Part shown: positions 43,344-53,013 of the stretch, one piece after another
How positions within the stretch are numbered: the stretch's first letter is position 1
Layout of the letters: the number at the start of each line of letters is the position of its first letter
Assembly: GCA_001874255.1 (NCBI GenBank)
Contig: MPDC01000011.1
Span: 1 to 64,000 of the forward strand
Origin: Alphaproteobacteria bacterium MedPE-SWcel
Lineage (GTDB): Bacteria > Pseudomonadota > Alphaproteobacteria > Rhodobacterales > Rhodobacteraceae
Direction: 5' to 3'
DNA length: 64,000 nt
Notes under the pieces: model-generated
The model's database searches: none
Told to the model about the DNA's origin: nothing
What the model saw: only the letters and a program-made list of their open reading frames with translations
Made by a program: the position numbers and the translations under genes

Positions 43344-45974
43344 ATGACCCCAACCGACCCCCCCGGCACACCCGGCACACCCGGAACACCCGTTGAGGAG
43401 ACCTCCGGCCGCGGTGTGGCTGCTCTGACTGCGTTGCGGCGGGCCGTCTGGCTGACCCGGTTCGGGATGGTCGCCGAGCGGCTATGGCGGGCCTTCTGGC
43501 CCATGTTGACAGTGGCCTGTCTGGCCATGGGCGCGGCTCTTCTGGATCTGCAGAACGCACTCCCGCCAGAGGCGGTCTGGACGCTGGCGGGGCTGGCGCT
43601 GCTGGGCGGTCTGGCGGCTTTGGTTCTTGGCATTGTGCGGTTTCAGTGGCCACGCCGGTCCGAGGCGGTCACGCGGCTGGATGAAACCCTGCCGGGCCGC
43701 CCGATTGCCGCCTTGCTGGATACGCAGGCCTCTGGCGCGGGCGATCCGGCTTCTGCTGCACTGTGGAAGATCCATCAGACCCGCATGACCGCCCGCGCGG
43801 CGGCGGCCCGTGCGCCGGTTCCGAACCTGCGGATCGCAGACCGCGACCCCTATGCGCTGCGCTATGCGGCATTGCTGATCCTGATTGTCGGTGCGCTCTT
43901 TGGCACCGGGTGGCGGGCGGGGTCCGTCTCCGATCTGATGCCGGGGGCTGGCGCCGCCGGCCTGGGGGGGGCCACATGGGAAGGCTGGGTGGAGCCGCCC
44001 CGCTACACGGGCCTTCCGACGCTTTATCTGGGCGATATAACGGATGAGACATTGCGGGTGCCGGAAAACAGCAGGATCACCCTGCGGTTCTACGGCGAAG
44101 CCGGGGATCTGGCATTGGCGGAAACGGTCTCTGGTGTCCGCGGCGAAAAAACGGCGGAAGCGGCCCCCGATCAGAGCTTTTCTGTCGTCGAGGCCGGTGA
44201 GGTGGCAATCAACGGGCCCGGCGGGCGCAGCTGGCAGGTCGACGTGATCGCGGATGCGCGCCCGCATGTGGTGATCACCGGCAATCCGGACCTGTCTGCA
44301 GATGGCACCATGACGCTGCCGTTCAATGCCTCGGATGATTATGGCGTCGTCGGTGGCAGCGTCGTGATCACGCTGGATATGCCTGCGTTGGACCGTCGCC
44401 ATGGCTTGCAGATCGCACCGGATTCCCGCGAACCGATTGAAATGGCGCTGCCTTTGGCGCTGACGGGGGACCGGCGGATTTTCAGCGAGGCGCTGGTAGA
44501 GGATTTCGCCGCTCATCCATGGGCCAATATGCCCGTGACATACAGCATCCGGTCCGAGGATGCCGCCACGCAACTGAGCCCGGTGGCGTCCCTCGCGGCC
44601 CCGCTGACGGCGCGGCGGTTTTTTGACCCGGTGGCGGCGGCCCTGATCGAACAGCGGCGGGATCTGTTGTGGGCGCGGGCCAATGCGACCCGGGTGGCGC
44701 AGATTTTACGCACGCTGTCGCACCGGCCCGGCGATGTATTTCACGACAGTGGTCATTATCTGCAGCTGCGGACGATCCTGAAGCGGCTGGAACGGTATGC
44801 GGCAGGACCGGATGGTCTGGGGCAGGCGCATCAGGAGGAGATCGCCGCCGCGCTGTGGGACCTGGCCAAGCAGATCGAAGAGGGCGACGTCGGCGACGCG
44901 CTGGAGCGGATGCGGCAAGCGCAGGAACGGCTCAGTCAGGCGATGCGGGACGGCGCCAGCGAGGAGGAAATCGCCCGCCTCATGCAAGAGCTGCGCGACG
45001 CCACACAGGATTACATGCGCCAATTGTCACGCCAGGCCGAATCGGAGGCTGGAGATCAGGACGGCAGCGAAGGCCGGCAAGACAGTATTCAGCTCAGCCA
45101 GTCCGATTTGCAGGCCATGATGGACCGAATTCAGGAATTGATGGAACAAGGCCGGATGGCGGAGGCGGAACAGGCTCTGCAGGAGTTCCAGCAGATGATG
45201 GAAAACCTGCGCATGACGCAGGGCAATTCCGGGCAGGGCGGCAGCCCGGGTCAGCAGGCGATGGATGATCTGGCGGAAACACTCCGTGACCAGCAGGGCC
45301 TGTCGGATCAGGCCTTCCGTGACCTGCAGGAACAGTTCAATCCGAACGCGCAACGGGGCGAGAGTCAGGGCAATGAGGGGCGCAATGGTGGCCAGGGTCA
45401 GGGTCAGAGCCACGAGGGCGGCACCGGTGCCGATGGCAGCGCAGGGGGCGCCGAGCAGGGAGGGGGCGCCGCGCCGTCTCCCGGCGATCTGGCGGAGCGT
45501 CAAAGAGCGCTGCGGGACGAGTTGCAGCGGCAGCGGGACGGGTTGCCCCTTGGCGCGGCCGAGGGCGAGGCGGCGCGCAATTCGCTGGACCAGGCGGACC
45601 GGGCCATGGAAGGCGCCGAGCAGGCATTGCGCGATGGCGATTATGCCGAGGCCATCGACCGTCAATCCGAGGTCATGGAGGCCCTGCGCGACGGCATGCG
45701 CGCCCTTGGCGAAGCGATGGCAGAGCGGCAGCAACAGGGCCAGCAGCCCGGCGACAATCAAGGCAACAGCAATCGTCAGGGCAATGCGCTGGACCCGCTC
45801 GGCCGCAGTCGCAACGGGCAGGGGAACGACGCATTCAACAGCGATGCTCTGGACAGCGGCAATGCGCGCCGCCGCGCCTGGGACCTGTTGGAGGAAATCC
45901 GCCGCCGCGCGGGCGAACGGGATCGCAGCGACAGCGAGCGCGACTATCTGGAGCGTCTCTTCGTTCCGTTCTGA
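43344..45974 (+). CDS. TIGR02302 family (DUF4175) membrane protein
   Basis: 876 residues. After a Pro/Gly/Thr-rich start (PGTPGTPGTP) come two or three hydrophobic segments (about 52-70, 77-95 and 172-187), then a long soluble portion with a helical Gln/Glu/Met-rich region (about 480-640), a Gln/Gly-rich low-complexity linker (EGRNGGQGQGQSHEGG) and a C-terminal helical part. I recognise it as the alphaproteobacterial TIGR02302/DUF4175 family, function unknown. Its usual position after lysA is kept. The last codons are part of a 12-bp tandem repeat. Confidence 0.85.
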   Translation: MTPTDPPGTPGTPGTPVEETSGRGVAALTALRRAVWLTRFGMVAERLWRAFWPMLTVACLAMGAALLDLQNALPPEAVWTLAGLALLGGLAALVLGIVRFQWPRRSEAVTRLDETLPGRPIAALLDTQASGAGDPASAALWKIHQTRMTARAAAARAPVPNLRIADRDPYALRYAALLILIVGALFGTGWRAGSVSDLMPGAGAAGLGGATWEGWVEPPRYTGLPTLYLGDITDETLRVPENSRITLRFYGEAGDLALAETVSGVRGEKTAEAAPDQSFSVVEAGEVAINGPGGRSWQVDVIADARPHVVITGNPDLSADGTMTLPFNASDDYGVVGGSVVITLDMPALDRRHGLQIAPDSREPIEMALPLALTGDRRIFSEALVEDFAAHPWANMPVTYSIRSEDAATQLSPVASLAAPLTARRFFDPVAAALIEQRRDLLWARANATRVAQILRTLSHRPGDVFHDSGHYLQLRTILKRLERYAAGPDGLGQAHQEEIAAALWDLAKQIEEGDVGDALERMRQAQERLSQAMRDGASEEEIARLMQELRDATQDYMRQLSRQAESEAGDQDGSEGRQDSIQLSQSDLQAMMDRIQELMEQGRMAEAEQALQEFQQMMENLRMTQGNSGQGGSPGQQAMDDLAETLRDQQGLSDQAFRDLQEQFNPNAQRGESQGNEGRNGGQGQGQSHEGGTGADGSAGGAEQGGGAAPSPGDLAERQRALRDELQRQRDGLPLGAAEGEAARNSLDQADRAMEGAEQALRDGDYAEAIDRQSEVMEALRDGMRALGEAMAERQQQGQQPGDNQGNSNRQGNALDPLGRSRNGQGNDAFNSDALDSGNARRRAWDLLEEIRRRAGERDRSDSERDYLERLFVPF

Positions 45975-46006
45975 ACGACACCCCGAACGACACCCTGAAC
46001 GAAAAC
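45971..46006. repeat. 12-bp tandem repeat across the TIGR02302 stop codon
   Basis: Three 12-bp units: CTGAACGACACC (45971-45982), CCGAACGACACC (45983-45994), CTGAACGAAAAC (45995-46006). The TGA stop is inside the first unit. Confidence 0.85.
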
Positions 46007-46036
46007 CCCCGGCGGAGCAGAGGCTTCGACCGGGGG
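46006..46036. terminator. Hairpin between convergent TIGR02302 and zinc-ribbon genes
   Basis: CCCCCGG (46006-46012) pairs with CCGGGGG (46030-46036). Read on the minus strand, the stem is followed by TTTTCGTTC, a T-rich tail, so it should terminate the zinc-ribbon gene transcript and possibly act in both directions. Confidence 0.55.
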
Positions 46037-46060
46037 GTGCCATTCAGAACGGGGCGGGGG

Positions 46061-47044
46061 CTACTCGGCGGCCAACGCCTTTGCCTTTGTGTCGAGCCAC
46101 AGCCGACCCTGGTCAACCCAAGCGACATAGGTGCTGATGTAGGGGTCCGCTTGCGGTATCCGTTCGGCAATGTCGGGTGCATGCGTGTAGATCAAGATGG
46201 CGGCGACCATCAGCAGGAGCATCAACAGAAGGCCACGTGAGAAACCGGATTTGCGCGGCCCGGTTTTGTCAGGCGCCCGCCGGGTGGTCGTACCATCCCC
46301 GACGGCCAGACCGGGGTTGATGTCCTCGATGTCGGGCAAAAGCCCACGGCGAGAGCCGGGTTCCACGGGGGGCGACGTGTCTGGCGCTGCGGGTCCCGGG
46401 GCAAGGGTCTCTCCGCGCATGCGGGCCATCCGGTCCTGTGCTTCGCGCGCGCGCCGCGTCGCTTCGGTATCGGAGGGCGCATTCAACCCCATCTCGGTCT
46501 GCGTTTCGAGCCCCTCCCGGCCCGATCGCAAAGCAGCCTCCCGCATGGCTTCCTCGCGCAGGACCCTTGAGACATCCGGATCAAGGCGACGCTTTACCGG
46601 CTCGTTTGCGGCGGTTTCAGCCGGGGGGCGCGCGCCGTCCGGGGCGTCCTCCTCCTCCGGGGGTTCCGGATGGGGCTCCTCTGGCCAGTCCTGTTCAGGC
46701 TCGGCCGACATGTCATCAGCGCGGTCATCATCGGCGTCATCATCCGCTGCGCCCCCGATGGTTTCCTCGGCGACCACAAAGGATGCAGCGCTGTTCACTT
46801 CTTCTGCGGCCGGGGCCTGAGACGGTTCGGGTTGGGGCGGTTCGGGTTGGGGCGGGAGTGCCGTGTCATCTTGCGCATCGACCAAATCCTCTGGCGTGGC
46901 CAGTGCCTCTTGCGCCAGCATCCGGGCCGAGGATTGGAACCAGGTATCGCCGCAATTGGAGCATTGGACGTCCCGGCCCTCATCGGGGATCACGTCCTCG
47001 GGCACCTCATACTGTGCGCCGCAATTGGGGCAAATCAGTCTCAT
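46061..47044 (-). CDS. MJ0042-type zinc-ribbon, membrane-anchored acidic protein
   Basis: 327 residues. An N-terminal zinc ribbon CPNCGAQY...CSNCGDTW (four cysteines in the first ~33 residues) is followed by a long acidic, Pro/Glu/Asp-rich disordered region (about 50-150, with PPQPEPPQPEPSQ), a basic stretch and a single transmembrane helix (LLLMLLLMVAAILIY) near residue 285, then a short tail. This architecture is seen in alphaproteobacterial genes divergent from ftsE; role unknown. ATG 47044. The ribbon would be cytoplasmic if the C-terminus is outside. Confidence 0.82.
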   Translation of the reverse strand: MRLICPNCGAQYEVPEDVIPDEGRDVQCSNCGDTWFQSSARMLAQEALATPEDLVDAQDDTALPPQPEPPQPEPSQAPAAEEVNSAASFVVAEETIGGAADDDADDDRADDMSAEPEQDWPEEPHPEPPEEEDAPDGARPPAETAANEPVKRRLDPDVSRVLREEAMREAALRSGREGLETQTEMGLNAPSDTEATRRAREAQDRMARMRGETLAPGPAAPDTSPPVEPGSRRGLLPDIEDINPGLAVGDGTTTRRAPDKTGPRKSGFSRGLLLMLLLMVAAILIYTHAPDIAERIPQADPYISTYVAWVDQGRLWLDTKAKALAAE

Positions 47045-47245
47045 CCGGTCTCCTTGGCGGGCCGAGCGGCCGCGAAAAGGGTGAATTTCCCCGCAATCAT
47101 AAAGAGTTCCTCGAAGGCAAGGAAGGGCCAATCCCAGCCTGTCCGACAGAATGAACTCCGCCAGGCGGGCGAGCAACCATTGAAACTGCCGCAGGGGTCG
47201 TGCACAACACCTCGGTGCAACCAAGGCAGGCACTGGGGACCTGAC

Positions 47246-47923
47246 GTGATCGAACTCGAAGATGTGGGTTACAACTATGGCGGCGGCGAGCTGTTCAGCA
47301 ATCTCTCTGTCCAACTCGCGCCCGGCTCTTTTCATTTTCTGACGGGGCCGTCGGGGGCTGGCAAAACCACACTGTTGAAGCTGTGCTACGGCGCGTTGAC
47401 GCCGACCTCCGGGCGCGCGCGGGCCTTCAATATGGATGTCAAAGGGCTGGACCGGGATCAGATGGCCTATTTGCGGCGCCGGGTCGGCGTCGTGCATCAG
47501 GATTGCCGCTTCCTTGACCATCTGCCGGTGGTGGAGAACATTGCGCTGCCCCTGACGGTCTCCGGTCGCGGTCTATTGGAAGAGCAGGCCAATCTGCACG
47601 AGCTGATGACCTGGGTCGGGCTGTCGGATCGCAAGGATGCGTTGCCGCCCGAGCTGTCGGGCGGCGAACGTCAGCGGGCGGCGCTGGCACGGGCCGTGAT
47701 CCTCAGCCCGGATGTCATTATCGCGGATGAACCGACGGGCAACGTGGATTGGGAGATGTCGCAGCGCCTGCTGCGCCTGCTGGTGGAGCTGAACCACATG
47801 GGCAAGACAATTCTGGTTGCGACCCATGATATGGCGCTGATCCGCGCGGCGAAAAATCAGGTGCAGGCGCGGGTCCTGCGGATCTCCAACCGGCAGTTGC
47901 AATTGGCGGGGGCAGATCTGTGA
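47246..47923 (+). CDS. ftsE: Cell division ATP-binding protein FtsE
   Basis: 225-residue ABC ATPase. Walker A GPSGAGKTT (34-42), signature LSGGERQR, Walker B VIIADEPTGNVD, H-loop THD. FtsE pairs with FtsX to couple ATP hydrolysis at the divisome to periplasmic peptidoglycan hydrolases. Start GTG 47246. The stop overlaps the ftsX start (GTGA). Confidence 0.93.
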   Translation: MIELEDVGYNYGGGELFSNLSVQLAPGSFHFLTGPSGAGKTTLLKLCYGALTPTSGRARAFNMDVKGLDRDQMAYLRRRVGVVHQDCRFLDHLPVVENIALPLTVSGRGLLEEQANLHELMTWVGLSDRKDALPPELSGGERQRAALARAVILSPDVIIADEPTGNVDWEMSQRLLRLLVELNHMGKTILVATHDMALIRAAKNQVQARVLRISNRQLQLAGADL

Positions 47924-48813
47924 GCGCGCTTCGCAATTTGATCCTCGGCGACGCGCAGGCGGACCGCGTTGTGCCACCGTCGGGTTTCACCGCGCAGCTG
48001 ACACTGTTTGCCTCCGGTGCGATGGCGTTTCTATGCGTTTTTGCGCTGGCCCTGTCGCTGGCCTCCGGGCGGGTCGCGCATCGCTGGTCCGAAGAGTTGG
48101 CCCGTGCGGCGACGTTGCGGATCAACGCCCCGCCCGAGCAGCGCGCGGCCCAGACCGAGGCCGCGCTTGAGATCTTGCGCCAGACCCCCGGCGTGGCCTC
48201 GGCCCGCGCATTGACAGATGAGGAACAGGCGGCGCTGTTGGCCCCCTGGTTCGGAGCGGATGTGCCGCTGGACGCGCTGCCGGTGCCACAGCTGATCGAA
48301 TTGACCGAAGCCGATCCGGGCTATGATACAACCGGGCTAAGGTTGCGGCTGCAGGCGGAGGTGCCGGGCGCGGTGCTGGACGACCACACCCGATGGCGCC
48401 GCCCATTGGTCGAGGCCGCGATCGGCCTGCGTCGGCTCGGGGTGGTGTCCATCGTCCTGATCGGCGGCGCGATGGCGGCGATGATCACGCTGGCGGCCAA
48501 CGCCGCCCTTGCGGCCAATGCGCAGGTGATCGAAGTGCTGCGGCTGGTCGGGGCGCAGGACAGCTATATCGCGCAGGCCTTCGTGCGGCGCTTTACCCTG
48601 CGGGCCTTGTCCGGCGCGGCGGTTGGGGTGGCCTTTGGCATGCTGGGGGTGTGGCTGATGCCCGAAGCCTCGGAAGAGGGCGGGTTCCTGACCGGGCTCG
48701 GGTTCCAGAGCTGGCGCTGGTTGCTGCCGTTGCTGATACCACTTCTGAGCGCGCTGGTGGCCTTTGTCGCCACCACCCGCGCCGCCCGCAAAAGGTTGGG
48801 AGACCTCGCGTGA
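47920..48813 (+). CDS. ftsX: Cell division protein FtsX
   Basis: 297 residues with an N-terminal transmembrane helix (about 24-45), a periplasmic domain, and three helices in the C-terminal half (around 170-190, 220-245, 263-285), the FtsX topology. Overlaps ftsE upstream and the acyltransferase downstream by 4 bp, so all three are translationally coupled. Its periplasmic loop should recruit a peptidoglycan hydrolase activator. Confidence 0.9.
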   Translation: MSALRNLILGDAQADRVVPPSGFTAQLTLFASGAMAFLCVFALALSLASGRVAHRWSEELARAATLRINAPPEQRAAQTEAALEILRQTPGVASARALTDEEQAALLAPWFGADVPLDALPVPQLIELTEADPGYDTTGLRLRLQAEVPGAVLDDHTRWRRPLVEAAIGLRRLGVVSIVLIGGAMAAMITLAANAALAANAQVIEVLRLVGAQDSYIAQAFVRRFTLRALSGAAVGVAFGMLGVWLMPEASEEGGFLTGLGFQSWRWLLPLLIPLLSALVAFVATTRAARKRLGDLA

Positions 48814-49559
48814 CACTCTTTCTGCAATATCTTCGGTCTGTCCTGTATCTGCTCCAGATCTATGTGGCGATGCTGCTGCTTGGCATCGTGTTTGCACCCT
48901 ATGCGATCCTGTCCAAGAATGGCGCGCGTCAGGCCTGCAAGACCTATGCCCGTTGGGCGATCTGGTCGGCACGCTGGATGGTGGGGATACGCACCGAAAT
49001 ACGGGGGCCCGTGCCCGAAGGCGAGGTGATCATTGCCGCCAAGCATCAGAGCTTTCTCGATATCATGATGATCTTTGTGGCGCTGCCTCAGGCCAAGTTC
49101 ATTATGAAACGAGAGCTGATGTGGACGCCGATCATTGGCGTCTATGCCAAACGCCTTGGATGTATTCCGGTCGACCGGGGCCGCCGGGGCGCGGCAATCG
49201 CGAAGATGGTGCAGGATGTCGCCCGCGAGTTCTCCGAGCCCGGTCAGCTGGTCATCTATCCGCAAGGGACCCGCGTGGCGCCGGGCGCCGACAAACCGTA
49301 TAAATCGGGGATTGGAGTTCTCTATGAAAACCTGCAGCAACCCTGCGTGCCGGTGGCCACCAATGTGGGCGTGTTGTGGCCGCGCACCGGGATCCTGCGC
49401 AAGCCCGGCCTCGGGGTTGTGGAATTTCTCGACCCGATTCCGCCGGGACGGGTTCGCAGCGAATTCATGGCGGATCTGGAAACACGGATCGAGGTCCGCT
49501 CGGATGCATTGATGGCAGAACTGGGGTTTGACGCAAATGGAATTCATCACATCGATTGA
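48810..49559 (+). CDS. plsC: 1-acyl-sn-glycerol-3-phosphate acyltransferase
   Basis: 249 residues; start GTG 48810 overlapping ftsX. N-terminal membrane segment, then the PlsC motifs HQSFLD (HX4D catalytic), a KRELMWTPIIG block, GCIPVDRG and YPQGTR. It acylates lysophosphatidic acid in phospholipid synthesis. It overlaps the following PNPOx-like gene by 23 bp. Confidence 0.9.
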   Translation: MTLFLQYLRSVLYLLQIYVAMLLLGIVFAPYAILSKNGARQACKTYARWAIWSARWMVGIRTEIRGPVPEGEVIIAAKHQSFLDIMMIFVALPQAKFIMKRELMWTPIIGVYAKRLGCIPVDRGRRGAAIAKMVQDVAREFSEPGQLVIYPQGTRVAPGADKPYKSGIGVLYENLQQPCVPVATNVGVLWPRTGILRKPGLGVVEFLDPIPPGRVRSEFMADLETRIEVRSDALMAELGFDANGIHHID

Positions 49560-50142
49560 CGATCTGACGGCGCTTTATGGCACACCCGCGGCGCCTGCGC
49601 TGCGCAAGGTGGCGGGGCAGATGACGCCGCTGTACCGAAAATGGATCATGGCCTCGCGCCTGTGCATGCTTGCGACGGTGGGCGCCGACGGCACGGATGA
49701 CAGCCCCCGCGGCGACGATGGCCCGGTTGTCCTTGAACTCGATCCGGGCACGCTGGCCTTGCCGGATTGGTACGGGAATAACCGGCTGGATTCACTGCGA
49801 AACATCGTCACGGATGGCCGGGTGTCGTTGATGTTTCTGGTGCCGGGGTCCAACAATGTCATACGCGTGAATGGCACCGCGCGGATCACCACCGATGCGG
49901 CGCTGATGGCGAAATTCAGCAAGAATGGCAAGCTGCCGCGCACGGTCATCGTGATCCGCATTGCCGAGATCTACGGCCAATGTGCCCGGGCGCTGATGCG
50001 GTCGCGGATCTGGACTTCGGGCGATGAAAGCGGCGATCTGCCCTCGATGGGCGATATTCTTGCGGAGCAAACCGCAGGCGAAGAGGGGGGAGACGCCTAT
50101 GACAAGGCCTGGGCCCCACGGGCCGCCGAGACGCTGTGGTAA
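49537..50142 (+). CDS. Pyridoxamine 5'-phosphate oxidase-family (MSMEG_1061-like) FMN-binding protein
   Basis: 201 residues of the split-barrel flavin-binding fold. Segment LCMLATVGADGTDDSPRGD is the first barrel strand pair, then LALPDWYGNNRLDSLRNI and VPGSNNVIRVNGTARI match the FMN-dependent PNPOx-like subfamily. Probable flavin oxidoreductase of unknown substrate. ATG 49537 overlaps the plsC end. Its last codons (Glu-Thr-Leu-Trp-stop) belong to the first unit of a 16-bp tandem array. Confidence 0.8.
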   Translation: MEFITSIDDLTALYGTPAAPALRKVAGQMTPLYRKWIMASRLCMLATVGADGTDDSPRGDDGPVVLELDPGTLALPDWYGNNRLDSLRNIVTDGRVSLMFLVPGSNNVIRVNGTARITTDAALMAKFSKNGKLPRTVIVIRIAEIYGQCARALMRSRIWTSGDESGDLPSMGDILAEQTAGEEGGDAYDKAWAPRAAETLW

Positions 50143-50207
50143 CGAGACGCTGTGGTCAGGAGACACAGTGGGAGGGAGACACAGTGGGAGGGAGGCGCAG
50201 TGGTCGC
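50128..50207. repeat. Five-unit 16-bp degenerate tandem repeat
   Basis: Units start at 50128, 50144, 50160, 50176 and 50192: two GAGACGCTGTGGT-type copies, two GAGACACAGTGGGAGG copies and one GAGGCGCAGTGGTCGC. The first contains the stop codon of the PNPOx-like gene. No coding function seen beyond that gene. Confidence 0.85.
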
Positions 50208-50253
50208 GCGATAGGATCGCGAGACAGCCCCGCGCCAGGACCGGGGGGCGAGG

Positions 50254-50568
50254 TCAGCCCATCAGGACGTCACCGACAAGGATCTGCGGCCGGATGGAGG
50301 TGAAATTCGCCACGTCATCGATGATCGCACCGCCCTTTTCGCCCATGGCCGTGTCCAATGCCTCCATGTCCGGAAAGGTGATGGTGGCGATCAGTAGATA
50401 GGGCGGCGGTATGTCAGGGCCACCGGCGAGACCGCGGGAGGCTTCGACGGTTTCGATCAGGTCTCCCCAGTGCTCTTCGATCAGGGGGAGATGGGTCTCA
50501 ACATAGTAGTCAAAGTCAAATGTGGCCTCGGGCGAGGCGGGGTAGAGCACTTGCAGGCTGACAGTCAT
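50254..50568 (-). CDS. EthD-family protein
   Basis: 104-residue ferredoxin-like alpha/beta protein; the segment FDYYVETHLPLIEEHWGD with the conserved histidine is the EthD/dimeric alpha-beta barrel hallmark. Function of most members is unknown; they often accompany oxidative degradation genes. It lies between the PNPOx-like gene (convergent) and lpdA, with a strong hairpin just upstream of its start. Confidence 0.75.
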   Translation of the reverse strand: MTVSLQVLYPASPEATFDFDYYVETHLPLIEEHWGDLIETVEASRGLAGGPDIPPPYLLIATITFPDMEALDTAMGEKGGAIIDDVANFTSIRPQILVGDVLMG

Positions 50569-50593
50569 CGATCCGCTCCTCCGGATAGGGGAA

Positions 50594-50615
50594 CGGCCCG
50601 CCCGGAGGCGGGCCG
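50594..50615 (-). terminator. GC-rich terminator-like hairpin downstream of lpdA
   Basis: CGGCCCGCC (50594-50602), loop CGGA, GGCGGGCCG (50607-50615): a perfect 9-bp stem. It is about 80 bp past the lpdA stop and 26 bp before the EthD start on the minus strand, followed by TTCCCC, so it is probably the end of the TCA gene block. Confidence 0.6.
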
Positions 50616-50629
50616 CATGTGGCGTCAGG

Positions 50630-50673
50630 CCAGGGAACTGCCTGGGAACTGCCGGGGAATTTCCGGGGAACTC
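50630..50673. repeat. Four-unit 11-bp tandem repeat downstream of lpdA
   Basis: Units CCAGGGAACTG, CCTGGGAACTG, CCGGGGAATTT and CCGGGGAACTC follow each other exactly at 50630, 50641, 50652 and 50663. An inverted partner CAGTTCCTGG at 50678-50687 can pair with the first unit, giving a second possible stem. Confidence 0.85.
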
Positions 50674-50693
50674 CAGACAGTTCCTGGTCTCGT

Positions 50694-52088
<1,395 letters not shown>

Positions 52089-52180
52089 TCTTCATATGCT
52101 CCTGTTTAGGGTGGCGGGGAGGGGGCGCTGCCCCCGGCCCGGGCGGGCCTCCCCCGAGGTATTTGCGAAAAGATGAAAGC

Positions 52181-52591
52181 TCATCCCAGGGCCGCGATCA
52201 ACATCAAGGCGGTGGAGAGGTAGCCCAGGGCCCAGATCAGGCTGCGCCAGGGGACCCACCCAAAGGCGTAGGCCGGGATATAGAGGACACGGGCGCCAAG
52301 GTAGACAAAGGCGCAGGTGCTGGTGAAGGGCGAGGAGTGGTCTGCCAGCGTGACGGTGACGCAGGCGATGGTGAAGAGAATGAGCCCCTCGAAGTGGTTG
52401 TTCATCGCCCGATAGAGCCGTGCGGTGCGTTTGGAAACCTGATCCTGCAGGTCGCCGCCGAGCCGGTCGCGATCGCGGGGCGAGAGGGTCTTGCCCTGGC
52501 CTAGTTCCAGGTTTGCAGGTACCGCCATCAGGGCGATCTGGATCACTTGCAGGAGGGCGGCGAGGGTGAGGGCGGTGAGTTCGGGGGTCAT
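52181..52591 (-). CDS. MAPEG-family membrane protein
   Basis: 136 residues with four hydrophobic segments. Residues 36-55 contain the family features around LGQGKTLSPRDRDRLGG and RLYRAMNNHFEGLILF (conserved Asn/Glu and Arg of the MAPEG fold). Members are glutathione-dependent or of unknown role. Located in the sucB-lpd interval, a common place in roseobacters. Confidence 0.8.
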   Translation of the reverse strand: MTPELTALTLAALLQVIQIALMAVPANLELGQGKTLSPRDRDRLGGDLQDQVSKRTARLYRAMNNHFEGLILFTIACVTVTLADHSSPFTSTCAFVYLGARVLYIPAYAFGWVPWRSLIWALGYLSTALMLIAALG

Positions 52592-52598
52592 TTTGGCC

Positions 52599-53006
52599 CT
52601 ATGCGATATGTGGTGACGTTGAATTGCGATTGCGGAGCCAGATCACGATTCCGCTTATGGCGACGAAATTCAGGATGCCCGTAATGAGGCCGGCGAAGGC
52701 GTAGAGCGTTCCCCAGCTGGCCGTATTGCCGATAGAGAAAAAACCGCTCAGGGCATACAGGCCGTAGAGGACTCCGATCAGTACCCATCCGCGTGCAAAG
52801 GCATATAGGACGAACAGGTAGAACAGGCCTGACATTGCGACCGCTGCCATTTCTCTGTTCATGTCATGCCCGGCGGTAATTGCGATTGCCGCGAGACAGG
52901 CAAACAGCGCGCAAAGGCCGACAAATTGAACAAGAACCGCGCGCGCTGCGAGGCGGCGGCCACCGGCCGCTCGCCCCTGGTCCGTGATCTGGAACAGCGC
53001 GCGCAT
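52599..53006 (-). CDS. Small multi-spanning membrane protein of unknown function
   Basis: 135 residues, four predicted hydrophobic helices (about 25-45, 55-75, 78-97 and 103-125) and a basic end. I do not recognise a family. It lies 7 bp before the sucB stop side and 7 bp ahead of the MAPEG gene on the same strand, so it is in the TCA gene block. Only a membrane location can be stated. Confidence 0.55.
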   Translation of the reverse strand: MRALFQITDQGRAAGGRRLAARAVLVQFVGLCALFACLAAIAITAGHDMNREMAAVAMSGLFYLFVLYAFARGWVLIGVLYGLYALSGFFSIGNTASWGTLYAFAGLITGILNFVAISGIVIWLRNRNSTSPHIA

Positions 53007-53013
53007 CGCCTTG

